A DNA stretch of 64,000 nucleotides from Candidatus Segatella intestinihominis (GTDB taxonomy: Bacteria; Bacteroidota; Bacteroidia; Bacteroidales; Bacteroidaceae), in NCBI GenBank assembly GCA_900548535.1, contig URLG01000001.1, positions 62,001 through 126,000 on the forward strand. Reading direction: 5' to 3'. Every line of letters begins with the position of its first letter. The first letter of the stretch is position 1. Of this stretch, positions 10,024-20,275 are shown piece by piece. The position numbers and the translations under genes were made by a program. The notes below the pieces were generated by a model. It had not been told where the DNA came from. It searched no databases and saw only the letters and a list, made by a program, of their open reading frames with translations.

Positions 10024-10067
10024 AATCCCAGCTATTAGGTTCTTAGCCTAGTTGCTGGGATTTTTTT
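10024..10067 (+). terminator. Intrinsic terminator of the nuo operon
   Basis: The arms AATCCCAGC (10024-10032) and GCTGGGATT (10054-10062) pair perfectly, with an inner TAGG/CCTA extension in the loop, and are followed by a run of seven T. It closes the nuo transcript. Confidence 0.9.
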
Positions 10068-10100
10068 GTCGTTTTTTTTCTTTATTTCATTTTTTTGCAG

Positions 10101-10108
10101 TACCTTTG
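10101..10108 (+). promoter_or_regulatory. Bacteroidetes -7 element TACCTTTG
   Basis: TACCTTTG matches the TAnnTTTG consensus of the primary sigma factor in this phylum and lies 40 nt upstream of the DUF4250 gene. A T-rich stretch occupies the -33 position, but no clean TTTG at the right spacing is seen. Confidence 0.6.
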
Positions 10109-10148
10109 CAACCGCAAAAATAAAATAAAAATTATTACTAAAAAGATT

Positions 10149-10334
10149 ATGGATAAACTTCCAATGAACGATGTGCCGATGCTGGTAAGTGCCATCAACT
10201 TCCTGCTCAGGGACCATGAGTTCGAAACATTAGATGAAATCTGCTATCACTTTAATGTGGACAGAAAAGAGTTAGAAGAGAAAATGGCTGCTCAGGGATT
10301 TGAGTGGTCTGAGGAACAGAAGAAGTTCTGGTAA
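10149..10334 (+). CDS. DUF4250 domain protein
   Basis: A 61-residue cytosolic protein of the DUF4250 family, whose function is unknown. The sequence starts MDKLPMNDVPMLVSAINFLL, and the second half (CYHFNVDRKELEEKM) resembles a small winged-helix or HTH-like fold, ending with an aromatic EEQKKFW tail. The ATG at 10149 is preferred over an in-frame ATG at 10095. The earlier one would lie upstream of the -7 element and would add a Lys/Ile-rich segment not seen in the family. The gene has its own promoter and is followed after 23 nt by the YitT gene, so the two may be co-transcribed. Confidence 0.85.
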   Translation: MDKLPMNDVPMLVSAINFLLRDHEFETLDEICYHFNVDRKELEEKMAAQGFEWSEEQKKFW

Positions 10335-10357
10335 TTTTCAATTAATAATTTATAATT

Positions 10358-11263
10358 ATGGAATCTTCTGTTTCTAAGGGTCGACCGCTTTGGAAGACCA
10401 TCCAAGATTATGTGCTCATAGCCATAGGCATGATATCATACGCCATCGGCTGGAACCTCTTTCTCTTGCCAACCAATGTTACGGCAAGCGGACTGCCTGG
10501 TATTTCCTCTATTATCTATTGGGCTACGGGATTCCCTGTGATGATACCTTATTTCGTGGTGAATGCCTGTTTGCTCTTTGCGGCATTCAAGATTCTGGGT
10601 GCCAAGTTTTGTGCCAAGACGCTCTATGCCGTATGTGTGGTTACCGCCTTGTCGTCCTTCTTCGCTGCAGAGATGAGGGATGTGCAGCTCCTTCAGGATC
10701 AGCCTCTTTGGGCAGCCATCATCGGTGCCGTGTTCTGCGGATGTGGAATCGGTCTCGGTTTCTCGGCAGGTGGTAGTACGGGTGGTACGGACATCGTTGC
10801 TGCCATTGTGAATAAGTATCGTGACATCTCGCTGGGTAGGGTGATTATGATTTGCGATATCTTTATCATTACCTCCAGTTATCTGGTGGTGCAGGATGTG
10901 GAGAAAGTGCTGTATGGCTATGTGGTTCTCTGCGTGCAGGGCTTCTGTATAGACCAGGTAGTGAACAGCCGCCGGAGAAGTGTGCAGTTCTTTATCATCT
11001 CCAAGAAATATGAGGAGATAGGTAGGCGTATCAATACCGATGCCGATCGCGGCGTAACGGTGGTAAATGCTTCGGGCTTCTATTCTGGACAGGATGTGAA
11101 GATGCTCTTTGTGCTAGCTAAACAGCGACAAGCCCAGACCATCTTCCGACTCATCAGCGAGATAGACCCTCAGGCTTTCGTCAGCCAGAGTGCAGTCATC
11201 GGTGTATATGGTGAAGGCTTTGATAAGATCAAATATAAAGCAAAAAAAGAGCATGGAGTTTGA
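10358..11263 (+). CDS. YitT family membrane protein (DUF2179)
   Basis: A 301-residue membrane protein of the YitT/DUF161 family. Five or six hydrophobic helices occupy about residues 15-200, including the glycine-rich FSAGGSTGGTDIVAAI segment typical of the family. A cytosolic DUF2179 domain follows (about 215-290, GVTVVNASGFYSGQDVKMLF), with a ferredoxin-like or ACT-like fold. The cargo is not established for the family. The start codon lies inside a run of AT-rich 7-bp repeats (10332-10359). The stop lies in the loop of the following hairpin. Confidence 0.88.
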   Translation: MESSVSKGRPLWKTIQDYVLIAIGMISYAIGWNLFLLPTNVTASGLPGISSIIYWATGFPVMIPYFVVNACLLFAAFKILGAKFCAKTLYAVCVVTALSSFFAAEMRDVQLLQDQPLWAAIIGAVFCGCGIGLGFSAGGSTGGTDIVAAIVNKYRDISLGRVIMICDIFIITSSYLVVQDVEKVLYGYVVLCVQGFCIDQVVNSRRRSVQFFIISKKYEEIGRRINTDADRGVTVVNASGFYSGQDVKMLFVLAKQRQAQTIFRLISEIDPQAFVSQSAVIGVYGEGFDKIKYKAKKEHGV

Positions 11264-11283
11264 TGACTCCATGCTCTTTTTCG
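11244..11283. terminator. Bidirectional terminator between the yitT-like gene and uvrA
   Basis: A 16-bp perfect stem (11244-11259 with 11266-11281) has an A run on the left and a T run on the right, so it can end transcripts from both sides of this convergent pair. The stop codon of the plus-strand gene sits in the loop. Confidence 0.9.
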
Positions 11284-11287
11284 ATTT

Positions 11288-14104
<2,817 letters not shown>

Positions 14105-14147
14105 GTTGTCTTATTCTCCTGAATGGGTTCTCCAGAATCTTTTTATC

Positions 14148-14564
14148 TTATTCTCCTGAGTTCATTTGGTTCTCGATGTAACCTCTTAATAGGTTGACAT
14201 CTCGCTTGATGTTGTATGTCTTGCCGTCGGCTCCCTTTGCCTTGACCAGACAGAAGTAGACGCCATCCTTCACGGGTTTGCCATGGAAGGTGCCGTCCCA
14301 ACCCGTGGATGGGTCGGTCCAGTCATAGAGCTTCTGTCCCCACCTATTATATATATAGGCATGGAATTCGGATATGTTCTTGTATCCATCCTTGGGCTTA
14401 TAGATGTCGTTGATGCCATCACCGTTTGGGGAGAAGGCATTCGGCATCAGGAGCACGCTGGTTTGGTCCACCGGTTCGTCTTCAGGATTGTCTTCCGTCT
14501 GCGCCCAAGTTTGGGTGGCAAAAAGAGCCATAAATGCACAAAGTATACTTAATTTTAGTCTCAT
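14148..14564 (-). CDS. Small secreted protein with CHU_C / type B T9SS sorting-type domain
   Basis: A 138-residue protein with a signal peptide (about 1-21, ending TWAQ), a short acidic linker, and then a complete gliding-motility-associated C-terminal (CHU_C) domain. The domain opens with PNAFSPNGDGIND and continues with IYNRWGQKLYDW and GWDGTFHGKPVKDGVYF. In large adhesins this domain is the type IX secretion signal at the end of a long passenger. Here it makes up nearly the whole protein. A promoter-like CAAAGATA (complement of TATCTTTG) lies at 14582-14589. It precedes uvrA on the same strand. Its role as a stand-alone protein is unknown. Confidence 0.85.
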   Translation of the reverse strand: MRLKLSILCAFMALFATQTWAQTEDNPEDEPVDQTSVLLMPNAFSPNGDGINDIYKPKDGYKNISEFHAYIYNRWGQKLYDWTDPSTGWDGTFHGKPVKDGVYFCLVKAKGADGKTYNIKRDVNLLRGYIENQMNSGE

Positions 14565-14606
14565 TTCTTAAATAATTTGTGCAAAGATAATAAAAAGCTG
14601 AGAGAT

Positions 14607-14639
14607 TTTGGGTCAGTTACAAGATTTTTTGTATTTTTG
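14607..14639 (+). promoter_or_regulatory. Promoter of the LysM/binding-protein gene
   Basis: TTTG at 14607-14610, 21 bp spacing, TATTTTTG at 14632-14639. It is divergent from the CHU_C/uvrA promoter region and lies 28 nt upstream of the ATG at 14668. Confidence 0.7.
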
Positions 14640-14667
14640 CAAGAGAAAACTTTAAAATATTGAAGAT

Positions 14668-16059
14668 ATGAGACGAAAATTGAGATATTTTATGATGTTC
14701 ATCGGGCTTTTGCTCTGTATGAGTATCACAGCCCAGACCATTAAGTGGCGCGACATCTATACGGTGAAGAAGAAGGATACTGTTTTTGGTATTGCCAAAA
14801 AGTATGGCTTGTCGTTGCCTGAGTTGATGGAAGCCAATCCAGAGATGAAGCAGGAGGGCTATATGCTGCAGAAGGGGGCTACTCTCTTTATCCCATACGG
14901 CAAGGGTGAGAAGAATCCGAATGCGCCTAAGGATGGCGACAAGGCGATTACCACGCTGCCTGCCATCGGCGGCAAACCTGTGGTAACAGGTCAGCCAGCT
15001 GTGGCTAGCAATGCCGTGAAGATAGGCGTGATGTTGCCACTGCATGATGTGGACGGAGACGGCAAGCGTATGGTGGAGTATTACCGTGGACTGCTGATGG
15101 CTTGCGAAACCTTGAAGCAGCAAGGCATCTCTACTGATGTGTATGCCTGGAATGTGCCAATCGACGCAGACATCCGCACCACCTTGTTGCAGGAAGGTGC
15201 CAGCCTGTGCGACATCATCTTTGGTCCGCTCTATACCAAGCAGGTGGCTCCTCTCACCAATTTCTGCAAGAGTTATGGCATCAAGCTCGTCATACCTTTC
15301 TCTATCAGTGGTGATGACGTGGAGCGCAACAAGGAAATCTTTCAGGTATACCAGAGCCCTGAGTCGCTCAATGATGCTACCATCAAGGCTTTCTTGAAGC
15401 AATTCACCAATGTGCATCCCATCTTCGTAGACTGCAATGACTCTACATCTCGTAAGGGTGCTTTCACCTTCGGACTCCGCAAGGAACTGGAAAAGCGCAA
15501 CATCAACTATAGCATCACCAATGTGAACTCTAGCATTGATCAGTTTGCCAAGGCATTCTTGCCTAGCAAGCAGAATGTGGTGATTCTGAATACAGGCAGA
15601 TCGCCACAGTTGACAGCCGTGCTCAATAAGTTGGATGAGTTTGATGAGAAATACCCAGGTGCCTCCATCTCCCTCTTCGGCTATACCGAGTGGCTGATGT
15701 ATGCCAAGTACAATCTGGAGCGTTTCTATAAGTATGATACATATATCCCTTCCACCTTCTATTACAATGCCAATGCGCAGAAGACGAAGAACTTGGAGCA
15801 GAGATACAATCAGTGGTTTCATCAGCCTATGATGATAGCGCAGCCTCGCTTTGCCATCACGGGTTATGACCATGGTATGTATTTTATCCAGGGCATCAAG
15901 AAGTTTGGCAAGAACTTTACGGGCGAGCAGCAGGTGGTCTATCAGCCAGTGCAGACCCCATTGCGATTTGCCAAGACCGTGAAGGGTGGATATAAAAACA
16001 AGAGTTTCCAACTGATTCACTATACCTTCAATCATCAGATAGAGGCGATTAAGTATTAG
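14668..16059 (+). CDS. LysM domain protein with periplasmic-binding type 1 fold
   Basis: A 463-residue secreted protein. After a signal peptide (about 1-23, SITAQ) comes one LysM domain (about 31-78, YTVKKKDTVFGIAKKYGLSL), which binds peptidoglycan glycan strands. A linker rich in Pro, Gly and Val follows. From about residue 115 there is a region resembling type 1 periplasmic binding proteins (VKIGVMLPLHDVDGDGKRM, then IIFGPLYTKQVAPL). The expected role is a wall-anchored periplasmic sensor or scaffold; no transporter genes are adjacent. It is followed by an outer-membrane barrel gene, separated by a 7-bp repeat array, and the pair may work together at the envelope. Confidence 0.8.
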   Translation: MRRKLRYFMMFIGLLLCMSITAQTIKWRDIYTVKKKDTVFGIAKKYGLSLPELMEANPEMKQEGYMLQKGATLFIPYGKGEKNPNAPKDGDKAITTLPAIGGKPVVTGQPAVASNAVKIGVMLPLHDVDGDGKRMVEYYRGLLMACETLKQQGISTDVYAWNVPIDADIRTTLLQEGASLCDIIFGPLYTKQVAPLTNFCKSYGIKLVIPFSISGDDVERNKEIFQVYQSPESLNDATIKAFLKQFTNVHPIFVDCNDSTSRKGAFTFGLRKELEKRNINYSITNVNSSIDQFAKAFLPSKQNVVILNTGRSPQLTAVLNKLDEFDEKYPGASISLFGYTEWLMYAKYNLERFYKYDTYIPSTFYYNANAQKTKNLEQRYNQWFHQPMMIAQPRFAITGYDHGMYFIQGIKKFGKNFTGEQQVVYQPVQTPLRFAKTVKGGYKNKSFQLIHYTFNHQIEAIKY

Positions 16060-16060
16060 T

Positions 16061-16095
16061 ACTTTGAACTTTGAGATTTGAACATTGAACTTTAT
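16061..16095 (+). repeat. Heptamer repeat array (ACTTTGA family)
   Basis: Five consecutive 7-bp units: ACTTTGA, ACTTTGA, GATTTGA, ACATTGA, ACTTTAT. They fill the gap between the LysM gene stop and the barrel gene start. The same unit recurs at 39792-39854. Confidence 0.85.
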
Positions 16096-16098
16096 GAT

Positions 16099-16866
16099 AT
16101 GTGTTTGATAAGAAAATATATACTGTTTTTCCTGTTGCTGATCTTCGGAATCCCGGTTTCGGCTCAGATAGGAGAGCATCGCAATGACTTTGCCGTGGGA
16201 TTCAACGGCGGTTATGTGCTGAGCAAAGTGGGCTTCCAGCCCGATGTACAGCAGAAGCAGCATGGTGGAATCACGGCAGGTTTTTCTATGAAATATACCT
16301 GCGAGAAGTATTTCAAGACCATCTGCTCCATCTATGCCGAGGTCAACTACGCCAAGGTGGGATGGAAGGAAAACATCCTGGACATCGACAACAATCCGGT
16401 GATTATCACCGAGACCCAGCAGCCGATGGCTTACAGTCGCACCATCAACTATATACAGGTGCCTGTGTTTGCTCACCTTGCTTGGGGTAGGGAAGTGAGA
16501 GGACTCAACATCTTCGTGAATGCCGGTCCGCAGTTTGGCTTCTACATGAGCGACAAGACGGATACCAACTTCGATGTAAGGAAGATGCCGGCTACCGATA
16601 ATGACCGAGTAAGCCCCGTGGTGGCGCAAGATACGATGGCGGTGAAGAACAAGCTAGACTATGGTATCGCCCTCGGACTGGGTGCGGAATATAGCATCCC
16701 TAAGGTGGGACACTTCCTGGTAGAGGCTCGCTACTATTATGGCCTGGGCAATATCTATGGCTCTTCGAAGAGGGATTACTTCGGCAAGAGCAACTATGGG
16801 CAGATAGTGATCAAAGCATCCTATCTCTTTGATATCACCAGAACCAAGAACGTGAAGAGAAAATAA
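16099..16866 (+). CDS. Outer-membrane beta-barrel protein (PorT-like family)
   Basis: A 255-residue protein with a signal peptide (about 1-22, FGIPVSAQ) and alternating beta-strand pattern throughout, matching the outer-membrane beta-barrel family that includes PorT. The strands carry frequent Gly and aromatic residues (DFAVGFNGGYVLSKVGF, FVNAGPQFGFYMSD, LDYGIALGLGAEYSI), and the last strand ends in ASYLFDI before a basic tail. The ATG at 16099 is chosen: the frame opens at a TTG at 16078, but that lies in the heptamer array and would put seven residues before the signal peptide. PorT identity itself is not certain, because barrel sequences are weakly conserved. Confidence 0.78.
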   Translation: MCLIRKYILFFLLLIFGIPVSAQIGEHRNDFAVGFNGGYVLSKVGFQPDVQQKQHGGITAGFSMKYTCEKYFKTICSIYAEVNYAKVGWKENILDIDNNPVIITETQQPMAYSRTINYIQVPVFAHLAWGREVRGLNIFVNAGPQFGFYMSDKTDTNFDVRKMPATDNDRVSPVVAQDTMAVKNKLDYGIALGLGAEYSIPKVGHFLVEARYYYGLGNIYGSSKRDYFGKSNYGQIVIKASYLFDITRTKNVKRK

Positions 16867-16880
16867 ATTACAATAGATAA

Positions 16881-18257
16881 ATGACAACAACAGAAAAGAT
16901 TCAACAGAAATTGAGCGACTCAGCGTCGGCTCGATGGACCGCCCTTCTCATCGTGAGCTTCACGATGATGTTTGGCTACTTTTTTACAGACGTGATGTCT
17001 CCATTGGAGCCGCTCTTGACTGCGGCTAAGGAAGATGGAGGACTGGGACTCGGCTGGAGTTCGGACGAATATGGATTCTTCTCGGGTTCCTACGGATACT
17101 TCAATGTATTCCTCTTGCTCCTTTTCTTCGGCGGTATCATCTTGGATAAGTTTGGCATCCGTTTCACGGGTGTGCTCTCTACCATCTTGATGTTTGCTGG
17201 AGCTATGGTGAAGTGGTATGCCGTAGGTCATAGCTTTGAGGGAACCATTGATGTGCCATTCTTTGGTACTTATCATACACAGGTGGTGCTTGCCGCCCTT
17301 GGTTTTGCCATCTATGGTGTGGGCTGCGAGATTTGCGGTATCACCGTGAGCAAGGTCATCGTGAAGTGGTTTACGGGCCATGAGTTGGCACTTGCCATGG
17401 GTGTGCAGGTGGCTTTGGCTCGTCTGGGTACTGCCGCAGCCCTGGGTGCCTCCCTTCCATTCGCCAAGATGATGGGTGGCGTGTCAGCCTCTGTAGGTCT
17501 GGGTGCAGCCTTGCTTTGTGCGGGTGTGCTCGTTTACCTCGTTTACTGCGTGATGGATAAGAAGGAGGATGCTTCGGCTGCTGCCGTGGCTTCTGAGCCA
17601 GAAGAGGGATTCAAGTTTGCCGACTTGATCGGCCTGGTGAAGACCACAGGTTTCTGGTATGTGGCTTTCCTCTGCCTGATGTTCTATGCCGGCGTGTTCC
17701 CATTCTTGAAGTTTGCCACCAAGTTGATGGTGTTCAAGTACGGTGTGGATGCCGATGTAGCGGGACTGATACCAGCCATGTTGCCATTCGGTACCATCAT
17801 CTTGACTCCACTCTTTGGTGCCTTGTACGACAAGGTGGGCAAGGGTGCTACCCTGATGATTATCGGTAGTTGCCTCTTGACCTTGGTACATGTGGTATTC
17901 GCCTTGCCAATCAACTCTTGGGTTATCGCCATCGCCATGATGCTCATCCTGGGTGTAGCCTTCGGACTGGTACCATCTGCCATGTGGCCATCCGTGCCAA
18001 AGATTATTCCAATGAAACTTCTGGGTACTGCATACGCCCTCATCTTCTATATCCAGAACATCGGCTTGGCTCTTGTTCCAGTATGGATCGGTAAGGTAAA
18101 CCAGGCTAACACAGCTGCCGATGGCATCATCGACTATACCCAGACGATGACCATCTTTGCCGGCTTTGGCGTGATAGCCATCGTCATCTCTCTGCTCCTC
18201 TTGATGGAGGACAAGCGCAAGGGATATGGCTTGCAGAAACCAAACGTGAAGAAGTAA
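16881..18257 (+). CDS. Major facilitator superfamily transporter
   Basis: A 458-residue inner-membrane protein with about 12 helices in two halves and the MFS pattern. A loop after the second helix reads GGIILDKFGIRFTG, and its counterpart in the second half is GALYDKVGKGATLM. A charged central loop (about 225-245, KKEDASAAAVASEPEEG) separates the halves. The substrate cannot be told from sequence; the N-terminal region resembles the organic-anion and nitrate-type porters only loosely. It lies 14 nt after the barrel gene and is probably co-transcribed with it. Confidence 0.85.
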   Translation: MTTTEKIQQKLSDSASARWTALLIVSFTMMFGYFFTDVMSPLEPLLTAAKEDGGLGLGWSSDEYGFFSGSYGYFNVFLLLLFFGGIILDKFGIRFTGVLSTILMFAGAMVKWYAVGHSFEGTIDVPFFGTYHTQVVLAALGFAIYGVGCEICGITVSKVIVKWFTGHELALAMGVQVALARLGTAAALGASLPFAKMMGGVSASVGLGAALLCAGVLVYLVYCVMDKKEDASAAAVASEPEEGFKFADLIGLVKTTGFWYVAFLCLMFYAGVFPFLKFATKLMVFKYGVDADVAGLIPAMLPFGTIILTPLFGALYDKVGKGATLMIIGSCLLTLVHVVFALPINSWVIAIAMMLILGVAFGLVPSAMWPSVPKIIPMKLLGTAYALIFYIQNIGLALVPVWIGKVNQANTAADGIIDYTQTMTIFAGFGVIAIVISLLLLMEDKRKGYGLQKPNVKK

Positions 18258-18284
18258 TTAAGAATTAAGAATTAATAATTGAAG
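18257..18284 (+). repeat. Heptamer repeat array (ATTAAGA family)
   Basis: Units ATTAAGA, ATTAAGA, ATTAATA, ATTGAAG lie directly after the MFS stop codon and before the ribosome-binding stretch of the next gene (GAAAGGAAA). Confidence 0.7.
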
Positions 18285-18297
18285 AAAGGAAATAACC

Positions 18298-18969
18298 ATG
18301 AATGCTACGCCTGAATCATTGATTAAAGAGTATGCTGACCCGATAGAGCAGCAGGAGATAGACAAGTTTGTGTGCTCAGAAATGAGCCGACAGATACACC
18401 GATATATCAAGGGTATGTCGGGTACCAAGCAAGCTATGCTCAAGTTTGAGGAGCGATTGGCTAGCCTCTCTGTGCCAGAGAAGGAAAAGGCCATTGCCAA
18501 GTATATTGACTTGAATCGCAAGGTATTGAAAGGATTGGACCTGAAGATGATCCTGGTTCGTTCGGTAGCCAACTATTGCGATACATTCCAGTATATGCTG
18601 GACTTCATCAACGACAAGCGCAAGATGATATTCTATTATCAACGCCTGAAGGAGAAGTATGTGCAGTATCATGAGGTGTTTGAGCAGGATGGCAAGTTTG
18701 GCATGAAAGACTATCAGGGCAACTTGATGCTTTCGCCAACTTATGATTTCCTTCGCACATGTTATGTTTACAATGATGACCTGACCGCTGTTCCTGTTAT
18801 TGCAGAGAAGAATGGTAAGATGGGTTTGGTGCTCCCAGATGGTAATGATACCATCGTAGCCGATTTCCTATATGATGAAATCTGCCTGAGAGATGAGTAT
18901 CCTTACTTCGAGGCCACCCGTGACGGCATCACTGGACATATCGATAAGTTTGGTAATTTTATCAACTAA
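18298..18969 (+). CDS. WG-repeat-like protein of unknown function
   Basis: A 223-residue protein with no signal peptide. The first 120 residues are helical and charged. The second half contains repeats of the WG/KWG type, seen as DGKFGMKDYQGNLMLSPTYDFL, NGKMGLVLPDGNDTIVADFLYDEI and GITGHIDKFGNFIN, where a glycine-aromatic or Gly-Met-Gly step is followed by a predicted turn and a Tyr-Asp. Such repeats form beta structures in proteins of unknown function. It is separated from the MFS gene by 40 nt holding a heptamer array and a GAAAGGAAA ribosome-binding site. Confidence 0.65.
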   Translation: MNATPESLIKEYADPIEQQEIDKFVCSEMSRQIHRYIKGMSGTKQAMLKFEERLASLSVPEKEKAIAKYIDLNRKVLKGLDLKMILVRSVANYCDTFQYMLDFINDKRKMIFYYQRLKEKYVQYHEVFEQDGKFGMKDYQGNLMLSPTYDFLRTCYVYNDDLTAVPVIAEKNGKMGLVLPDGNDTIVADFLYDEICLRDEYPYFEATRDGITGHIDKFGNFIN

Positions 18970-18975
18970 AAAGAT

Positions 18976-19021
18976 AAAGGGCAATCAGATTGGAATTTAT
19001 ACCATCTGATTGCCCTTTTTT
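18976..19021 (+). terminator. Intrinsic terminator
   Basis: A 15-bp perfect stem (18976-18990 with 19004-19018) ends in AAAGGG/CCCTTT with a T run, just after the WG-repeat gene. It ends the plus-strand transcript ahead of the convergent rpoD. Confidence 0.88.
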
Positions 19022-19075
19022 AGCGATATTGCTATCGCCTTTCTTATCTAATTCTCTCTCGTCTTCTATCCGAAT

Positions 19076-19103
19076 GAATTATTAATTATTCATTATCAAT
19101 TAT
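19076..19103. repeat. Heptamer repeat array abutting the rpoD stop
   Basis: Units GAATTAT, TAATTAT, TCATTAT, CAATTAT. The last unit overlaps the rpoD stop codon (complement of 19100-19102). Confidence 0.65.
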
Positions 19104-19975
19104 CCCAAATACTTCATCAAGATCTTGATCTTACCGCTGTCACGGAGCTTGATGATACTCTTCTCACGAATCTGGCGTACACGCTCACGAGTCAAGTTAA
19201 ACTCGCTACCGATTTCCTCCAAACCTTTCTCATGGCAACCGATGCCATAGCAGTAGCATAGAATCTTGCGCTCACGCTCCTTCAATACAGAGGCAAGCAC
19301 ACGCTGCAACTCGCTGCTCATAGACTCGAAGTCAACGCCCTTATCTGTACGGCTGTCGTCACCTGAAGCCATCACGTCGACCATCGCATTGTCATCATCG
19401 TCGCTACCAAATGGCGCATCGATACTCATGTGGTGGTTATCAGCCTTGATGGTCTGGTCTATCTTGCTCTCCTCCATCTTGGTAATCTGAGCCAACTCTG
19501 CAACAGAAGGCTTGCGCTGGTTCTCCTGCTCGAACTTGCTGATCTCAGCACTGATCTTGCTCAATGCACCTACCTGGTTCAAAGGCAAGCGAACAATACG
19601 GCTCTGCTCAGCGATAGCCTGAAGGATGCTCTGGCGAATCCACCATACAGCGTATGAGATGAACTTAAAACCACGAGTCTCGTCAAACTTCTCGGCAGCC
19701 TTTACCAAACCGATGTTACCCTCGTCGATGAGGTCGGTAAGAGAAAGCCCCTGATGCTGATACTGCTTGGCAACAGACACAACGAAACGGAGGTTTGCCT
19801 TGACCAATTTATCCTTGGCACGCTCACCTTCGCGTCCGCCCTTACGAATCTTCTGGGCGAGTTCAATCTCCTCATCAATGGAGACCATAGGTTCACGACC
19901 AATCTCCACCAAGTACTTATCAAGTGCTTCACTGGAACGGTTGGTTATACTCTTACTAATCTTAAGTTGTCTCAT
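19100..19975 (-). CDS. rpoD: Primary sigma factor RpoD (sigma-70/SigABfr type)
   Basis: The housekeeping sigma subunit, 291 residues, which lacks region 1.1 as is usual in Bacteroidetes. Region 1.2 begins at [14 protein letters not shown]. Regions 2.2-2.4 are [19 protein letters not shown], the part that melts and reads the -7 element. Region 3 follows ([18 protein letters not shown]), and region 4.2 is an [23 protein letters not shown]. It would recognise the TTTG / TAnnTTTG promoters seen throughout this window. It is alone in its transcription unit; CAAAGTTA at 20052-20059 (complement of TAACTTTG) is its likely -7 element. Confidence 0.96.
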   Translation of the reverse strand: MRQLKISKSITNRSSEALDKYLVEIGREPMVSIDEEIELAQKIRKGGREGERAKDKLVKANLRFVVSVAKQYQHQGLSLTDLIDEGNIGLVKAAEKFDETRGFKFISYAVWWIRQSILQAIAEQSRIVRLPLNQVGALSKISAEISKFEQENQRKPSVAELAQITKMEESKIDQTIKADNHHMSIDAPFGSDDDDNAMVDVMASGDDSRTDKGVDFESMSSELQRVLASVLKERERKILCYCYGIGCHEKGLEEIGSEFNLTRERVRQIREKSIIKLRDSGKIKILMKYLG

Positions 19976-20275
19976 AAATACCCTTTTACCTTTCTATTTA
20001 TTTTATGTAGAATTTCTTTATTATTTGAAACCAGTCTCTGATTTCGGGGTGCAAAGTTACAAAAAAAATGCAAACAAGATGTAATAAAAAGCGAAAATCT
20101 TTCTCCTATTTATATGTTTTTTAGTGATTTAGACGCTTTTTTAATAGAAAACTGCTTTTTCTTGGTGTCTTTTTGGTGCAGAATGTTTGTAATATCGAAT
20201 AAATTGTGTACCTTTGCAACGAATAAACGAGAAAAGAATAACTAAATAATAAGAATAAAACAATTAAAAAAAATT
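19976..20275. other. Divergent intergenic region rpoD / POT transporter
   Basis: 300 bp, AT-rich. It holds the -7 element for rpoD at 20052-20059 (minus strand) and the full promoter for the POT gene at 20186-20216 (plus strand). No reading frame with a plausible ribosome-binding site and no strong hairpin was seen. Confidence 0.7.
20186..20216 (+). promoter_or_regulatory. Promoter of the POT transporter gene
   Basis: TTTG at 20186-20189, 19 bp, TACCTTTG at 20209-20216: a textbook Bacteroidetes promoter with a leader of about 55 nt. Confidence 0.85.

Noticed and set aside
14617..16629. A 670-codon open frame on the minus strand opposite the LysM and barrel genes
   Set aside because: It is antisense to two well-supported genes with signal peptides and domains. 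Its translation is rich in His, Leu and Ile without any family pattern. Codon bias of the real genes keeps the opposite frame open.
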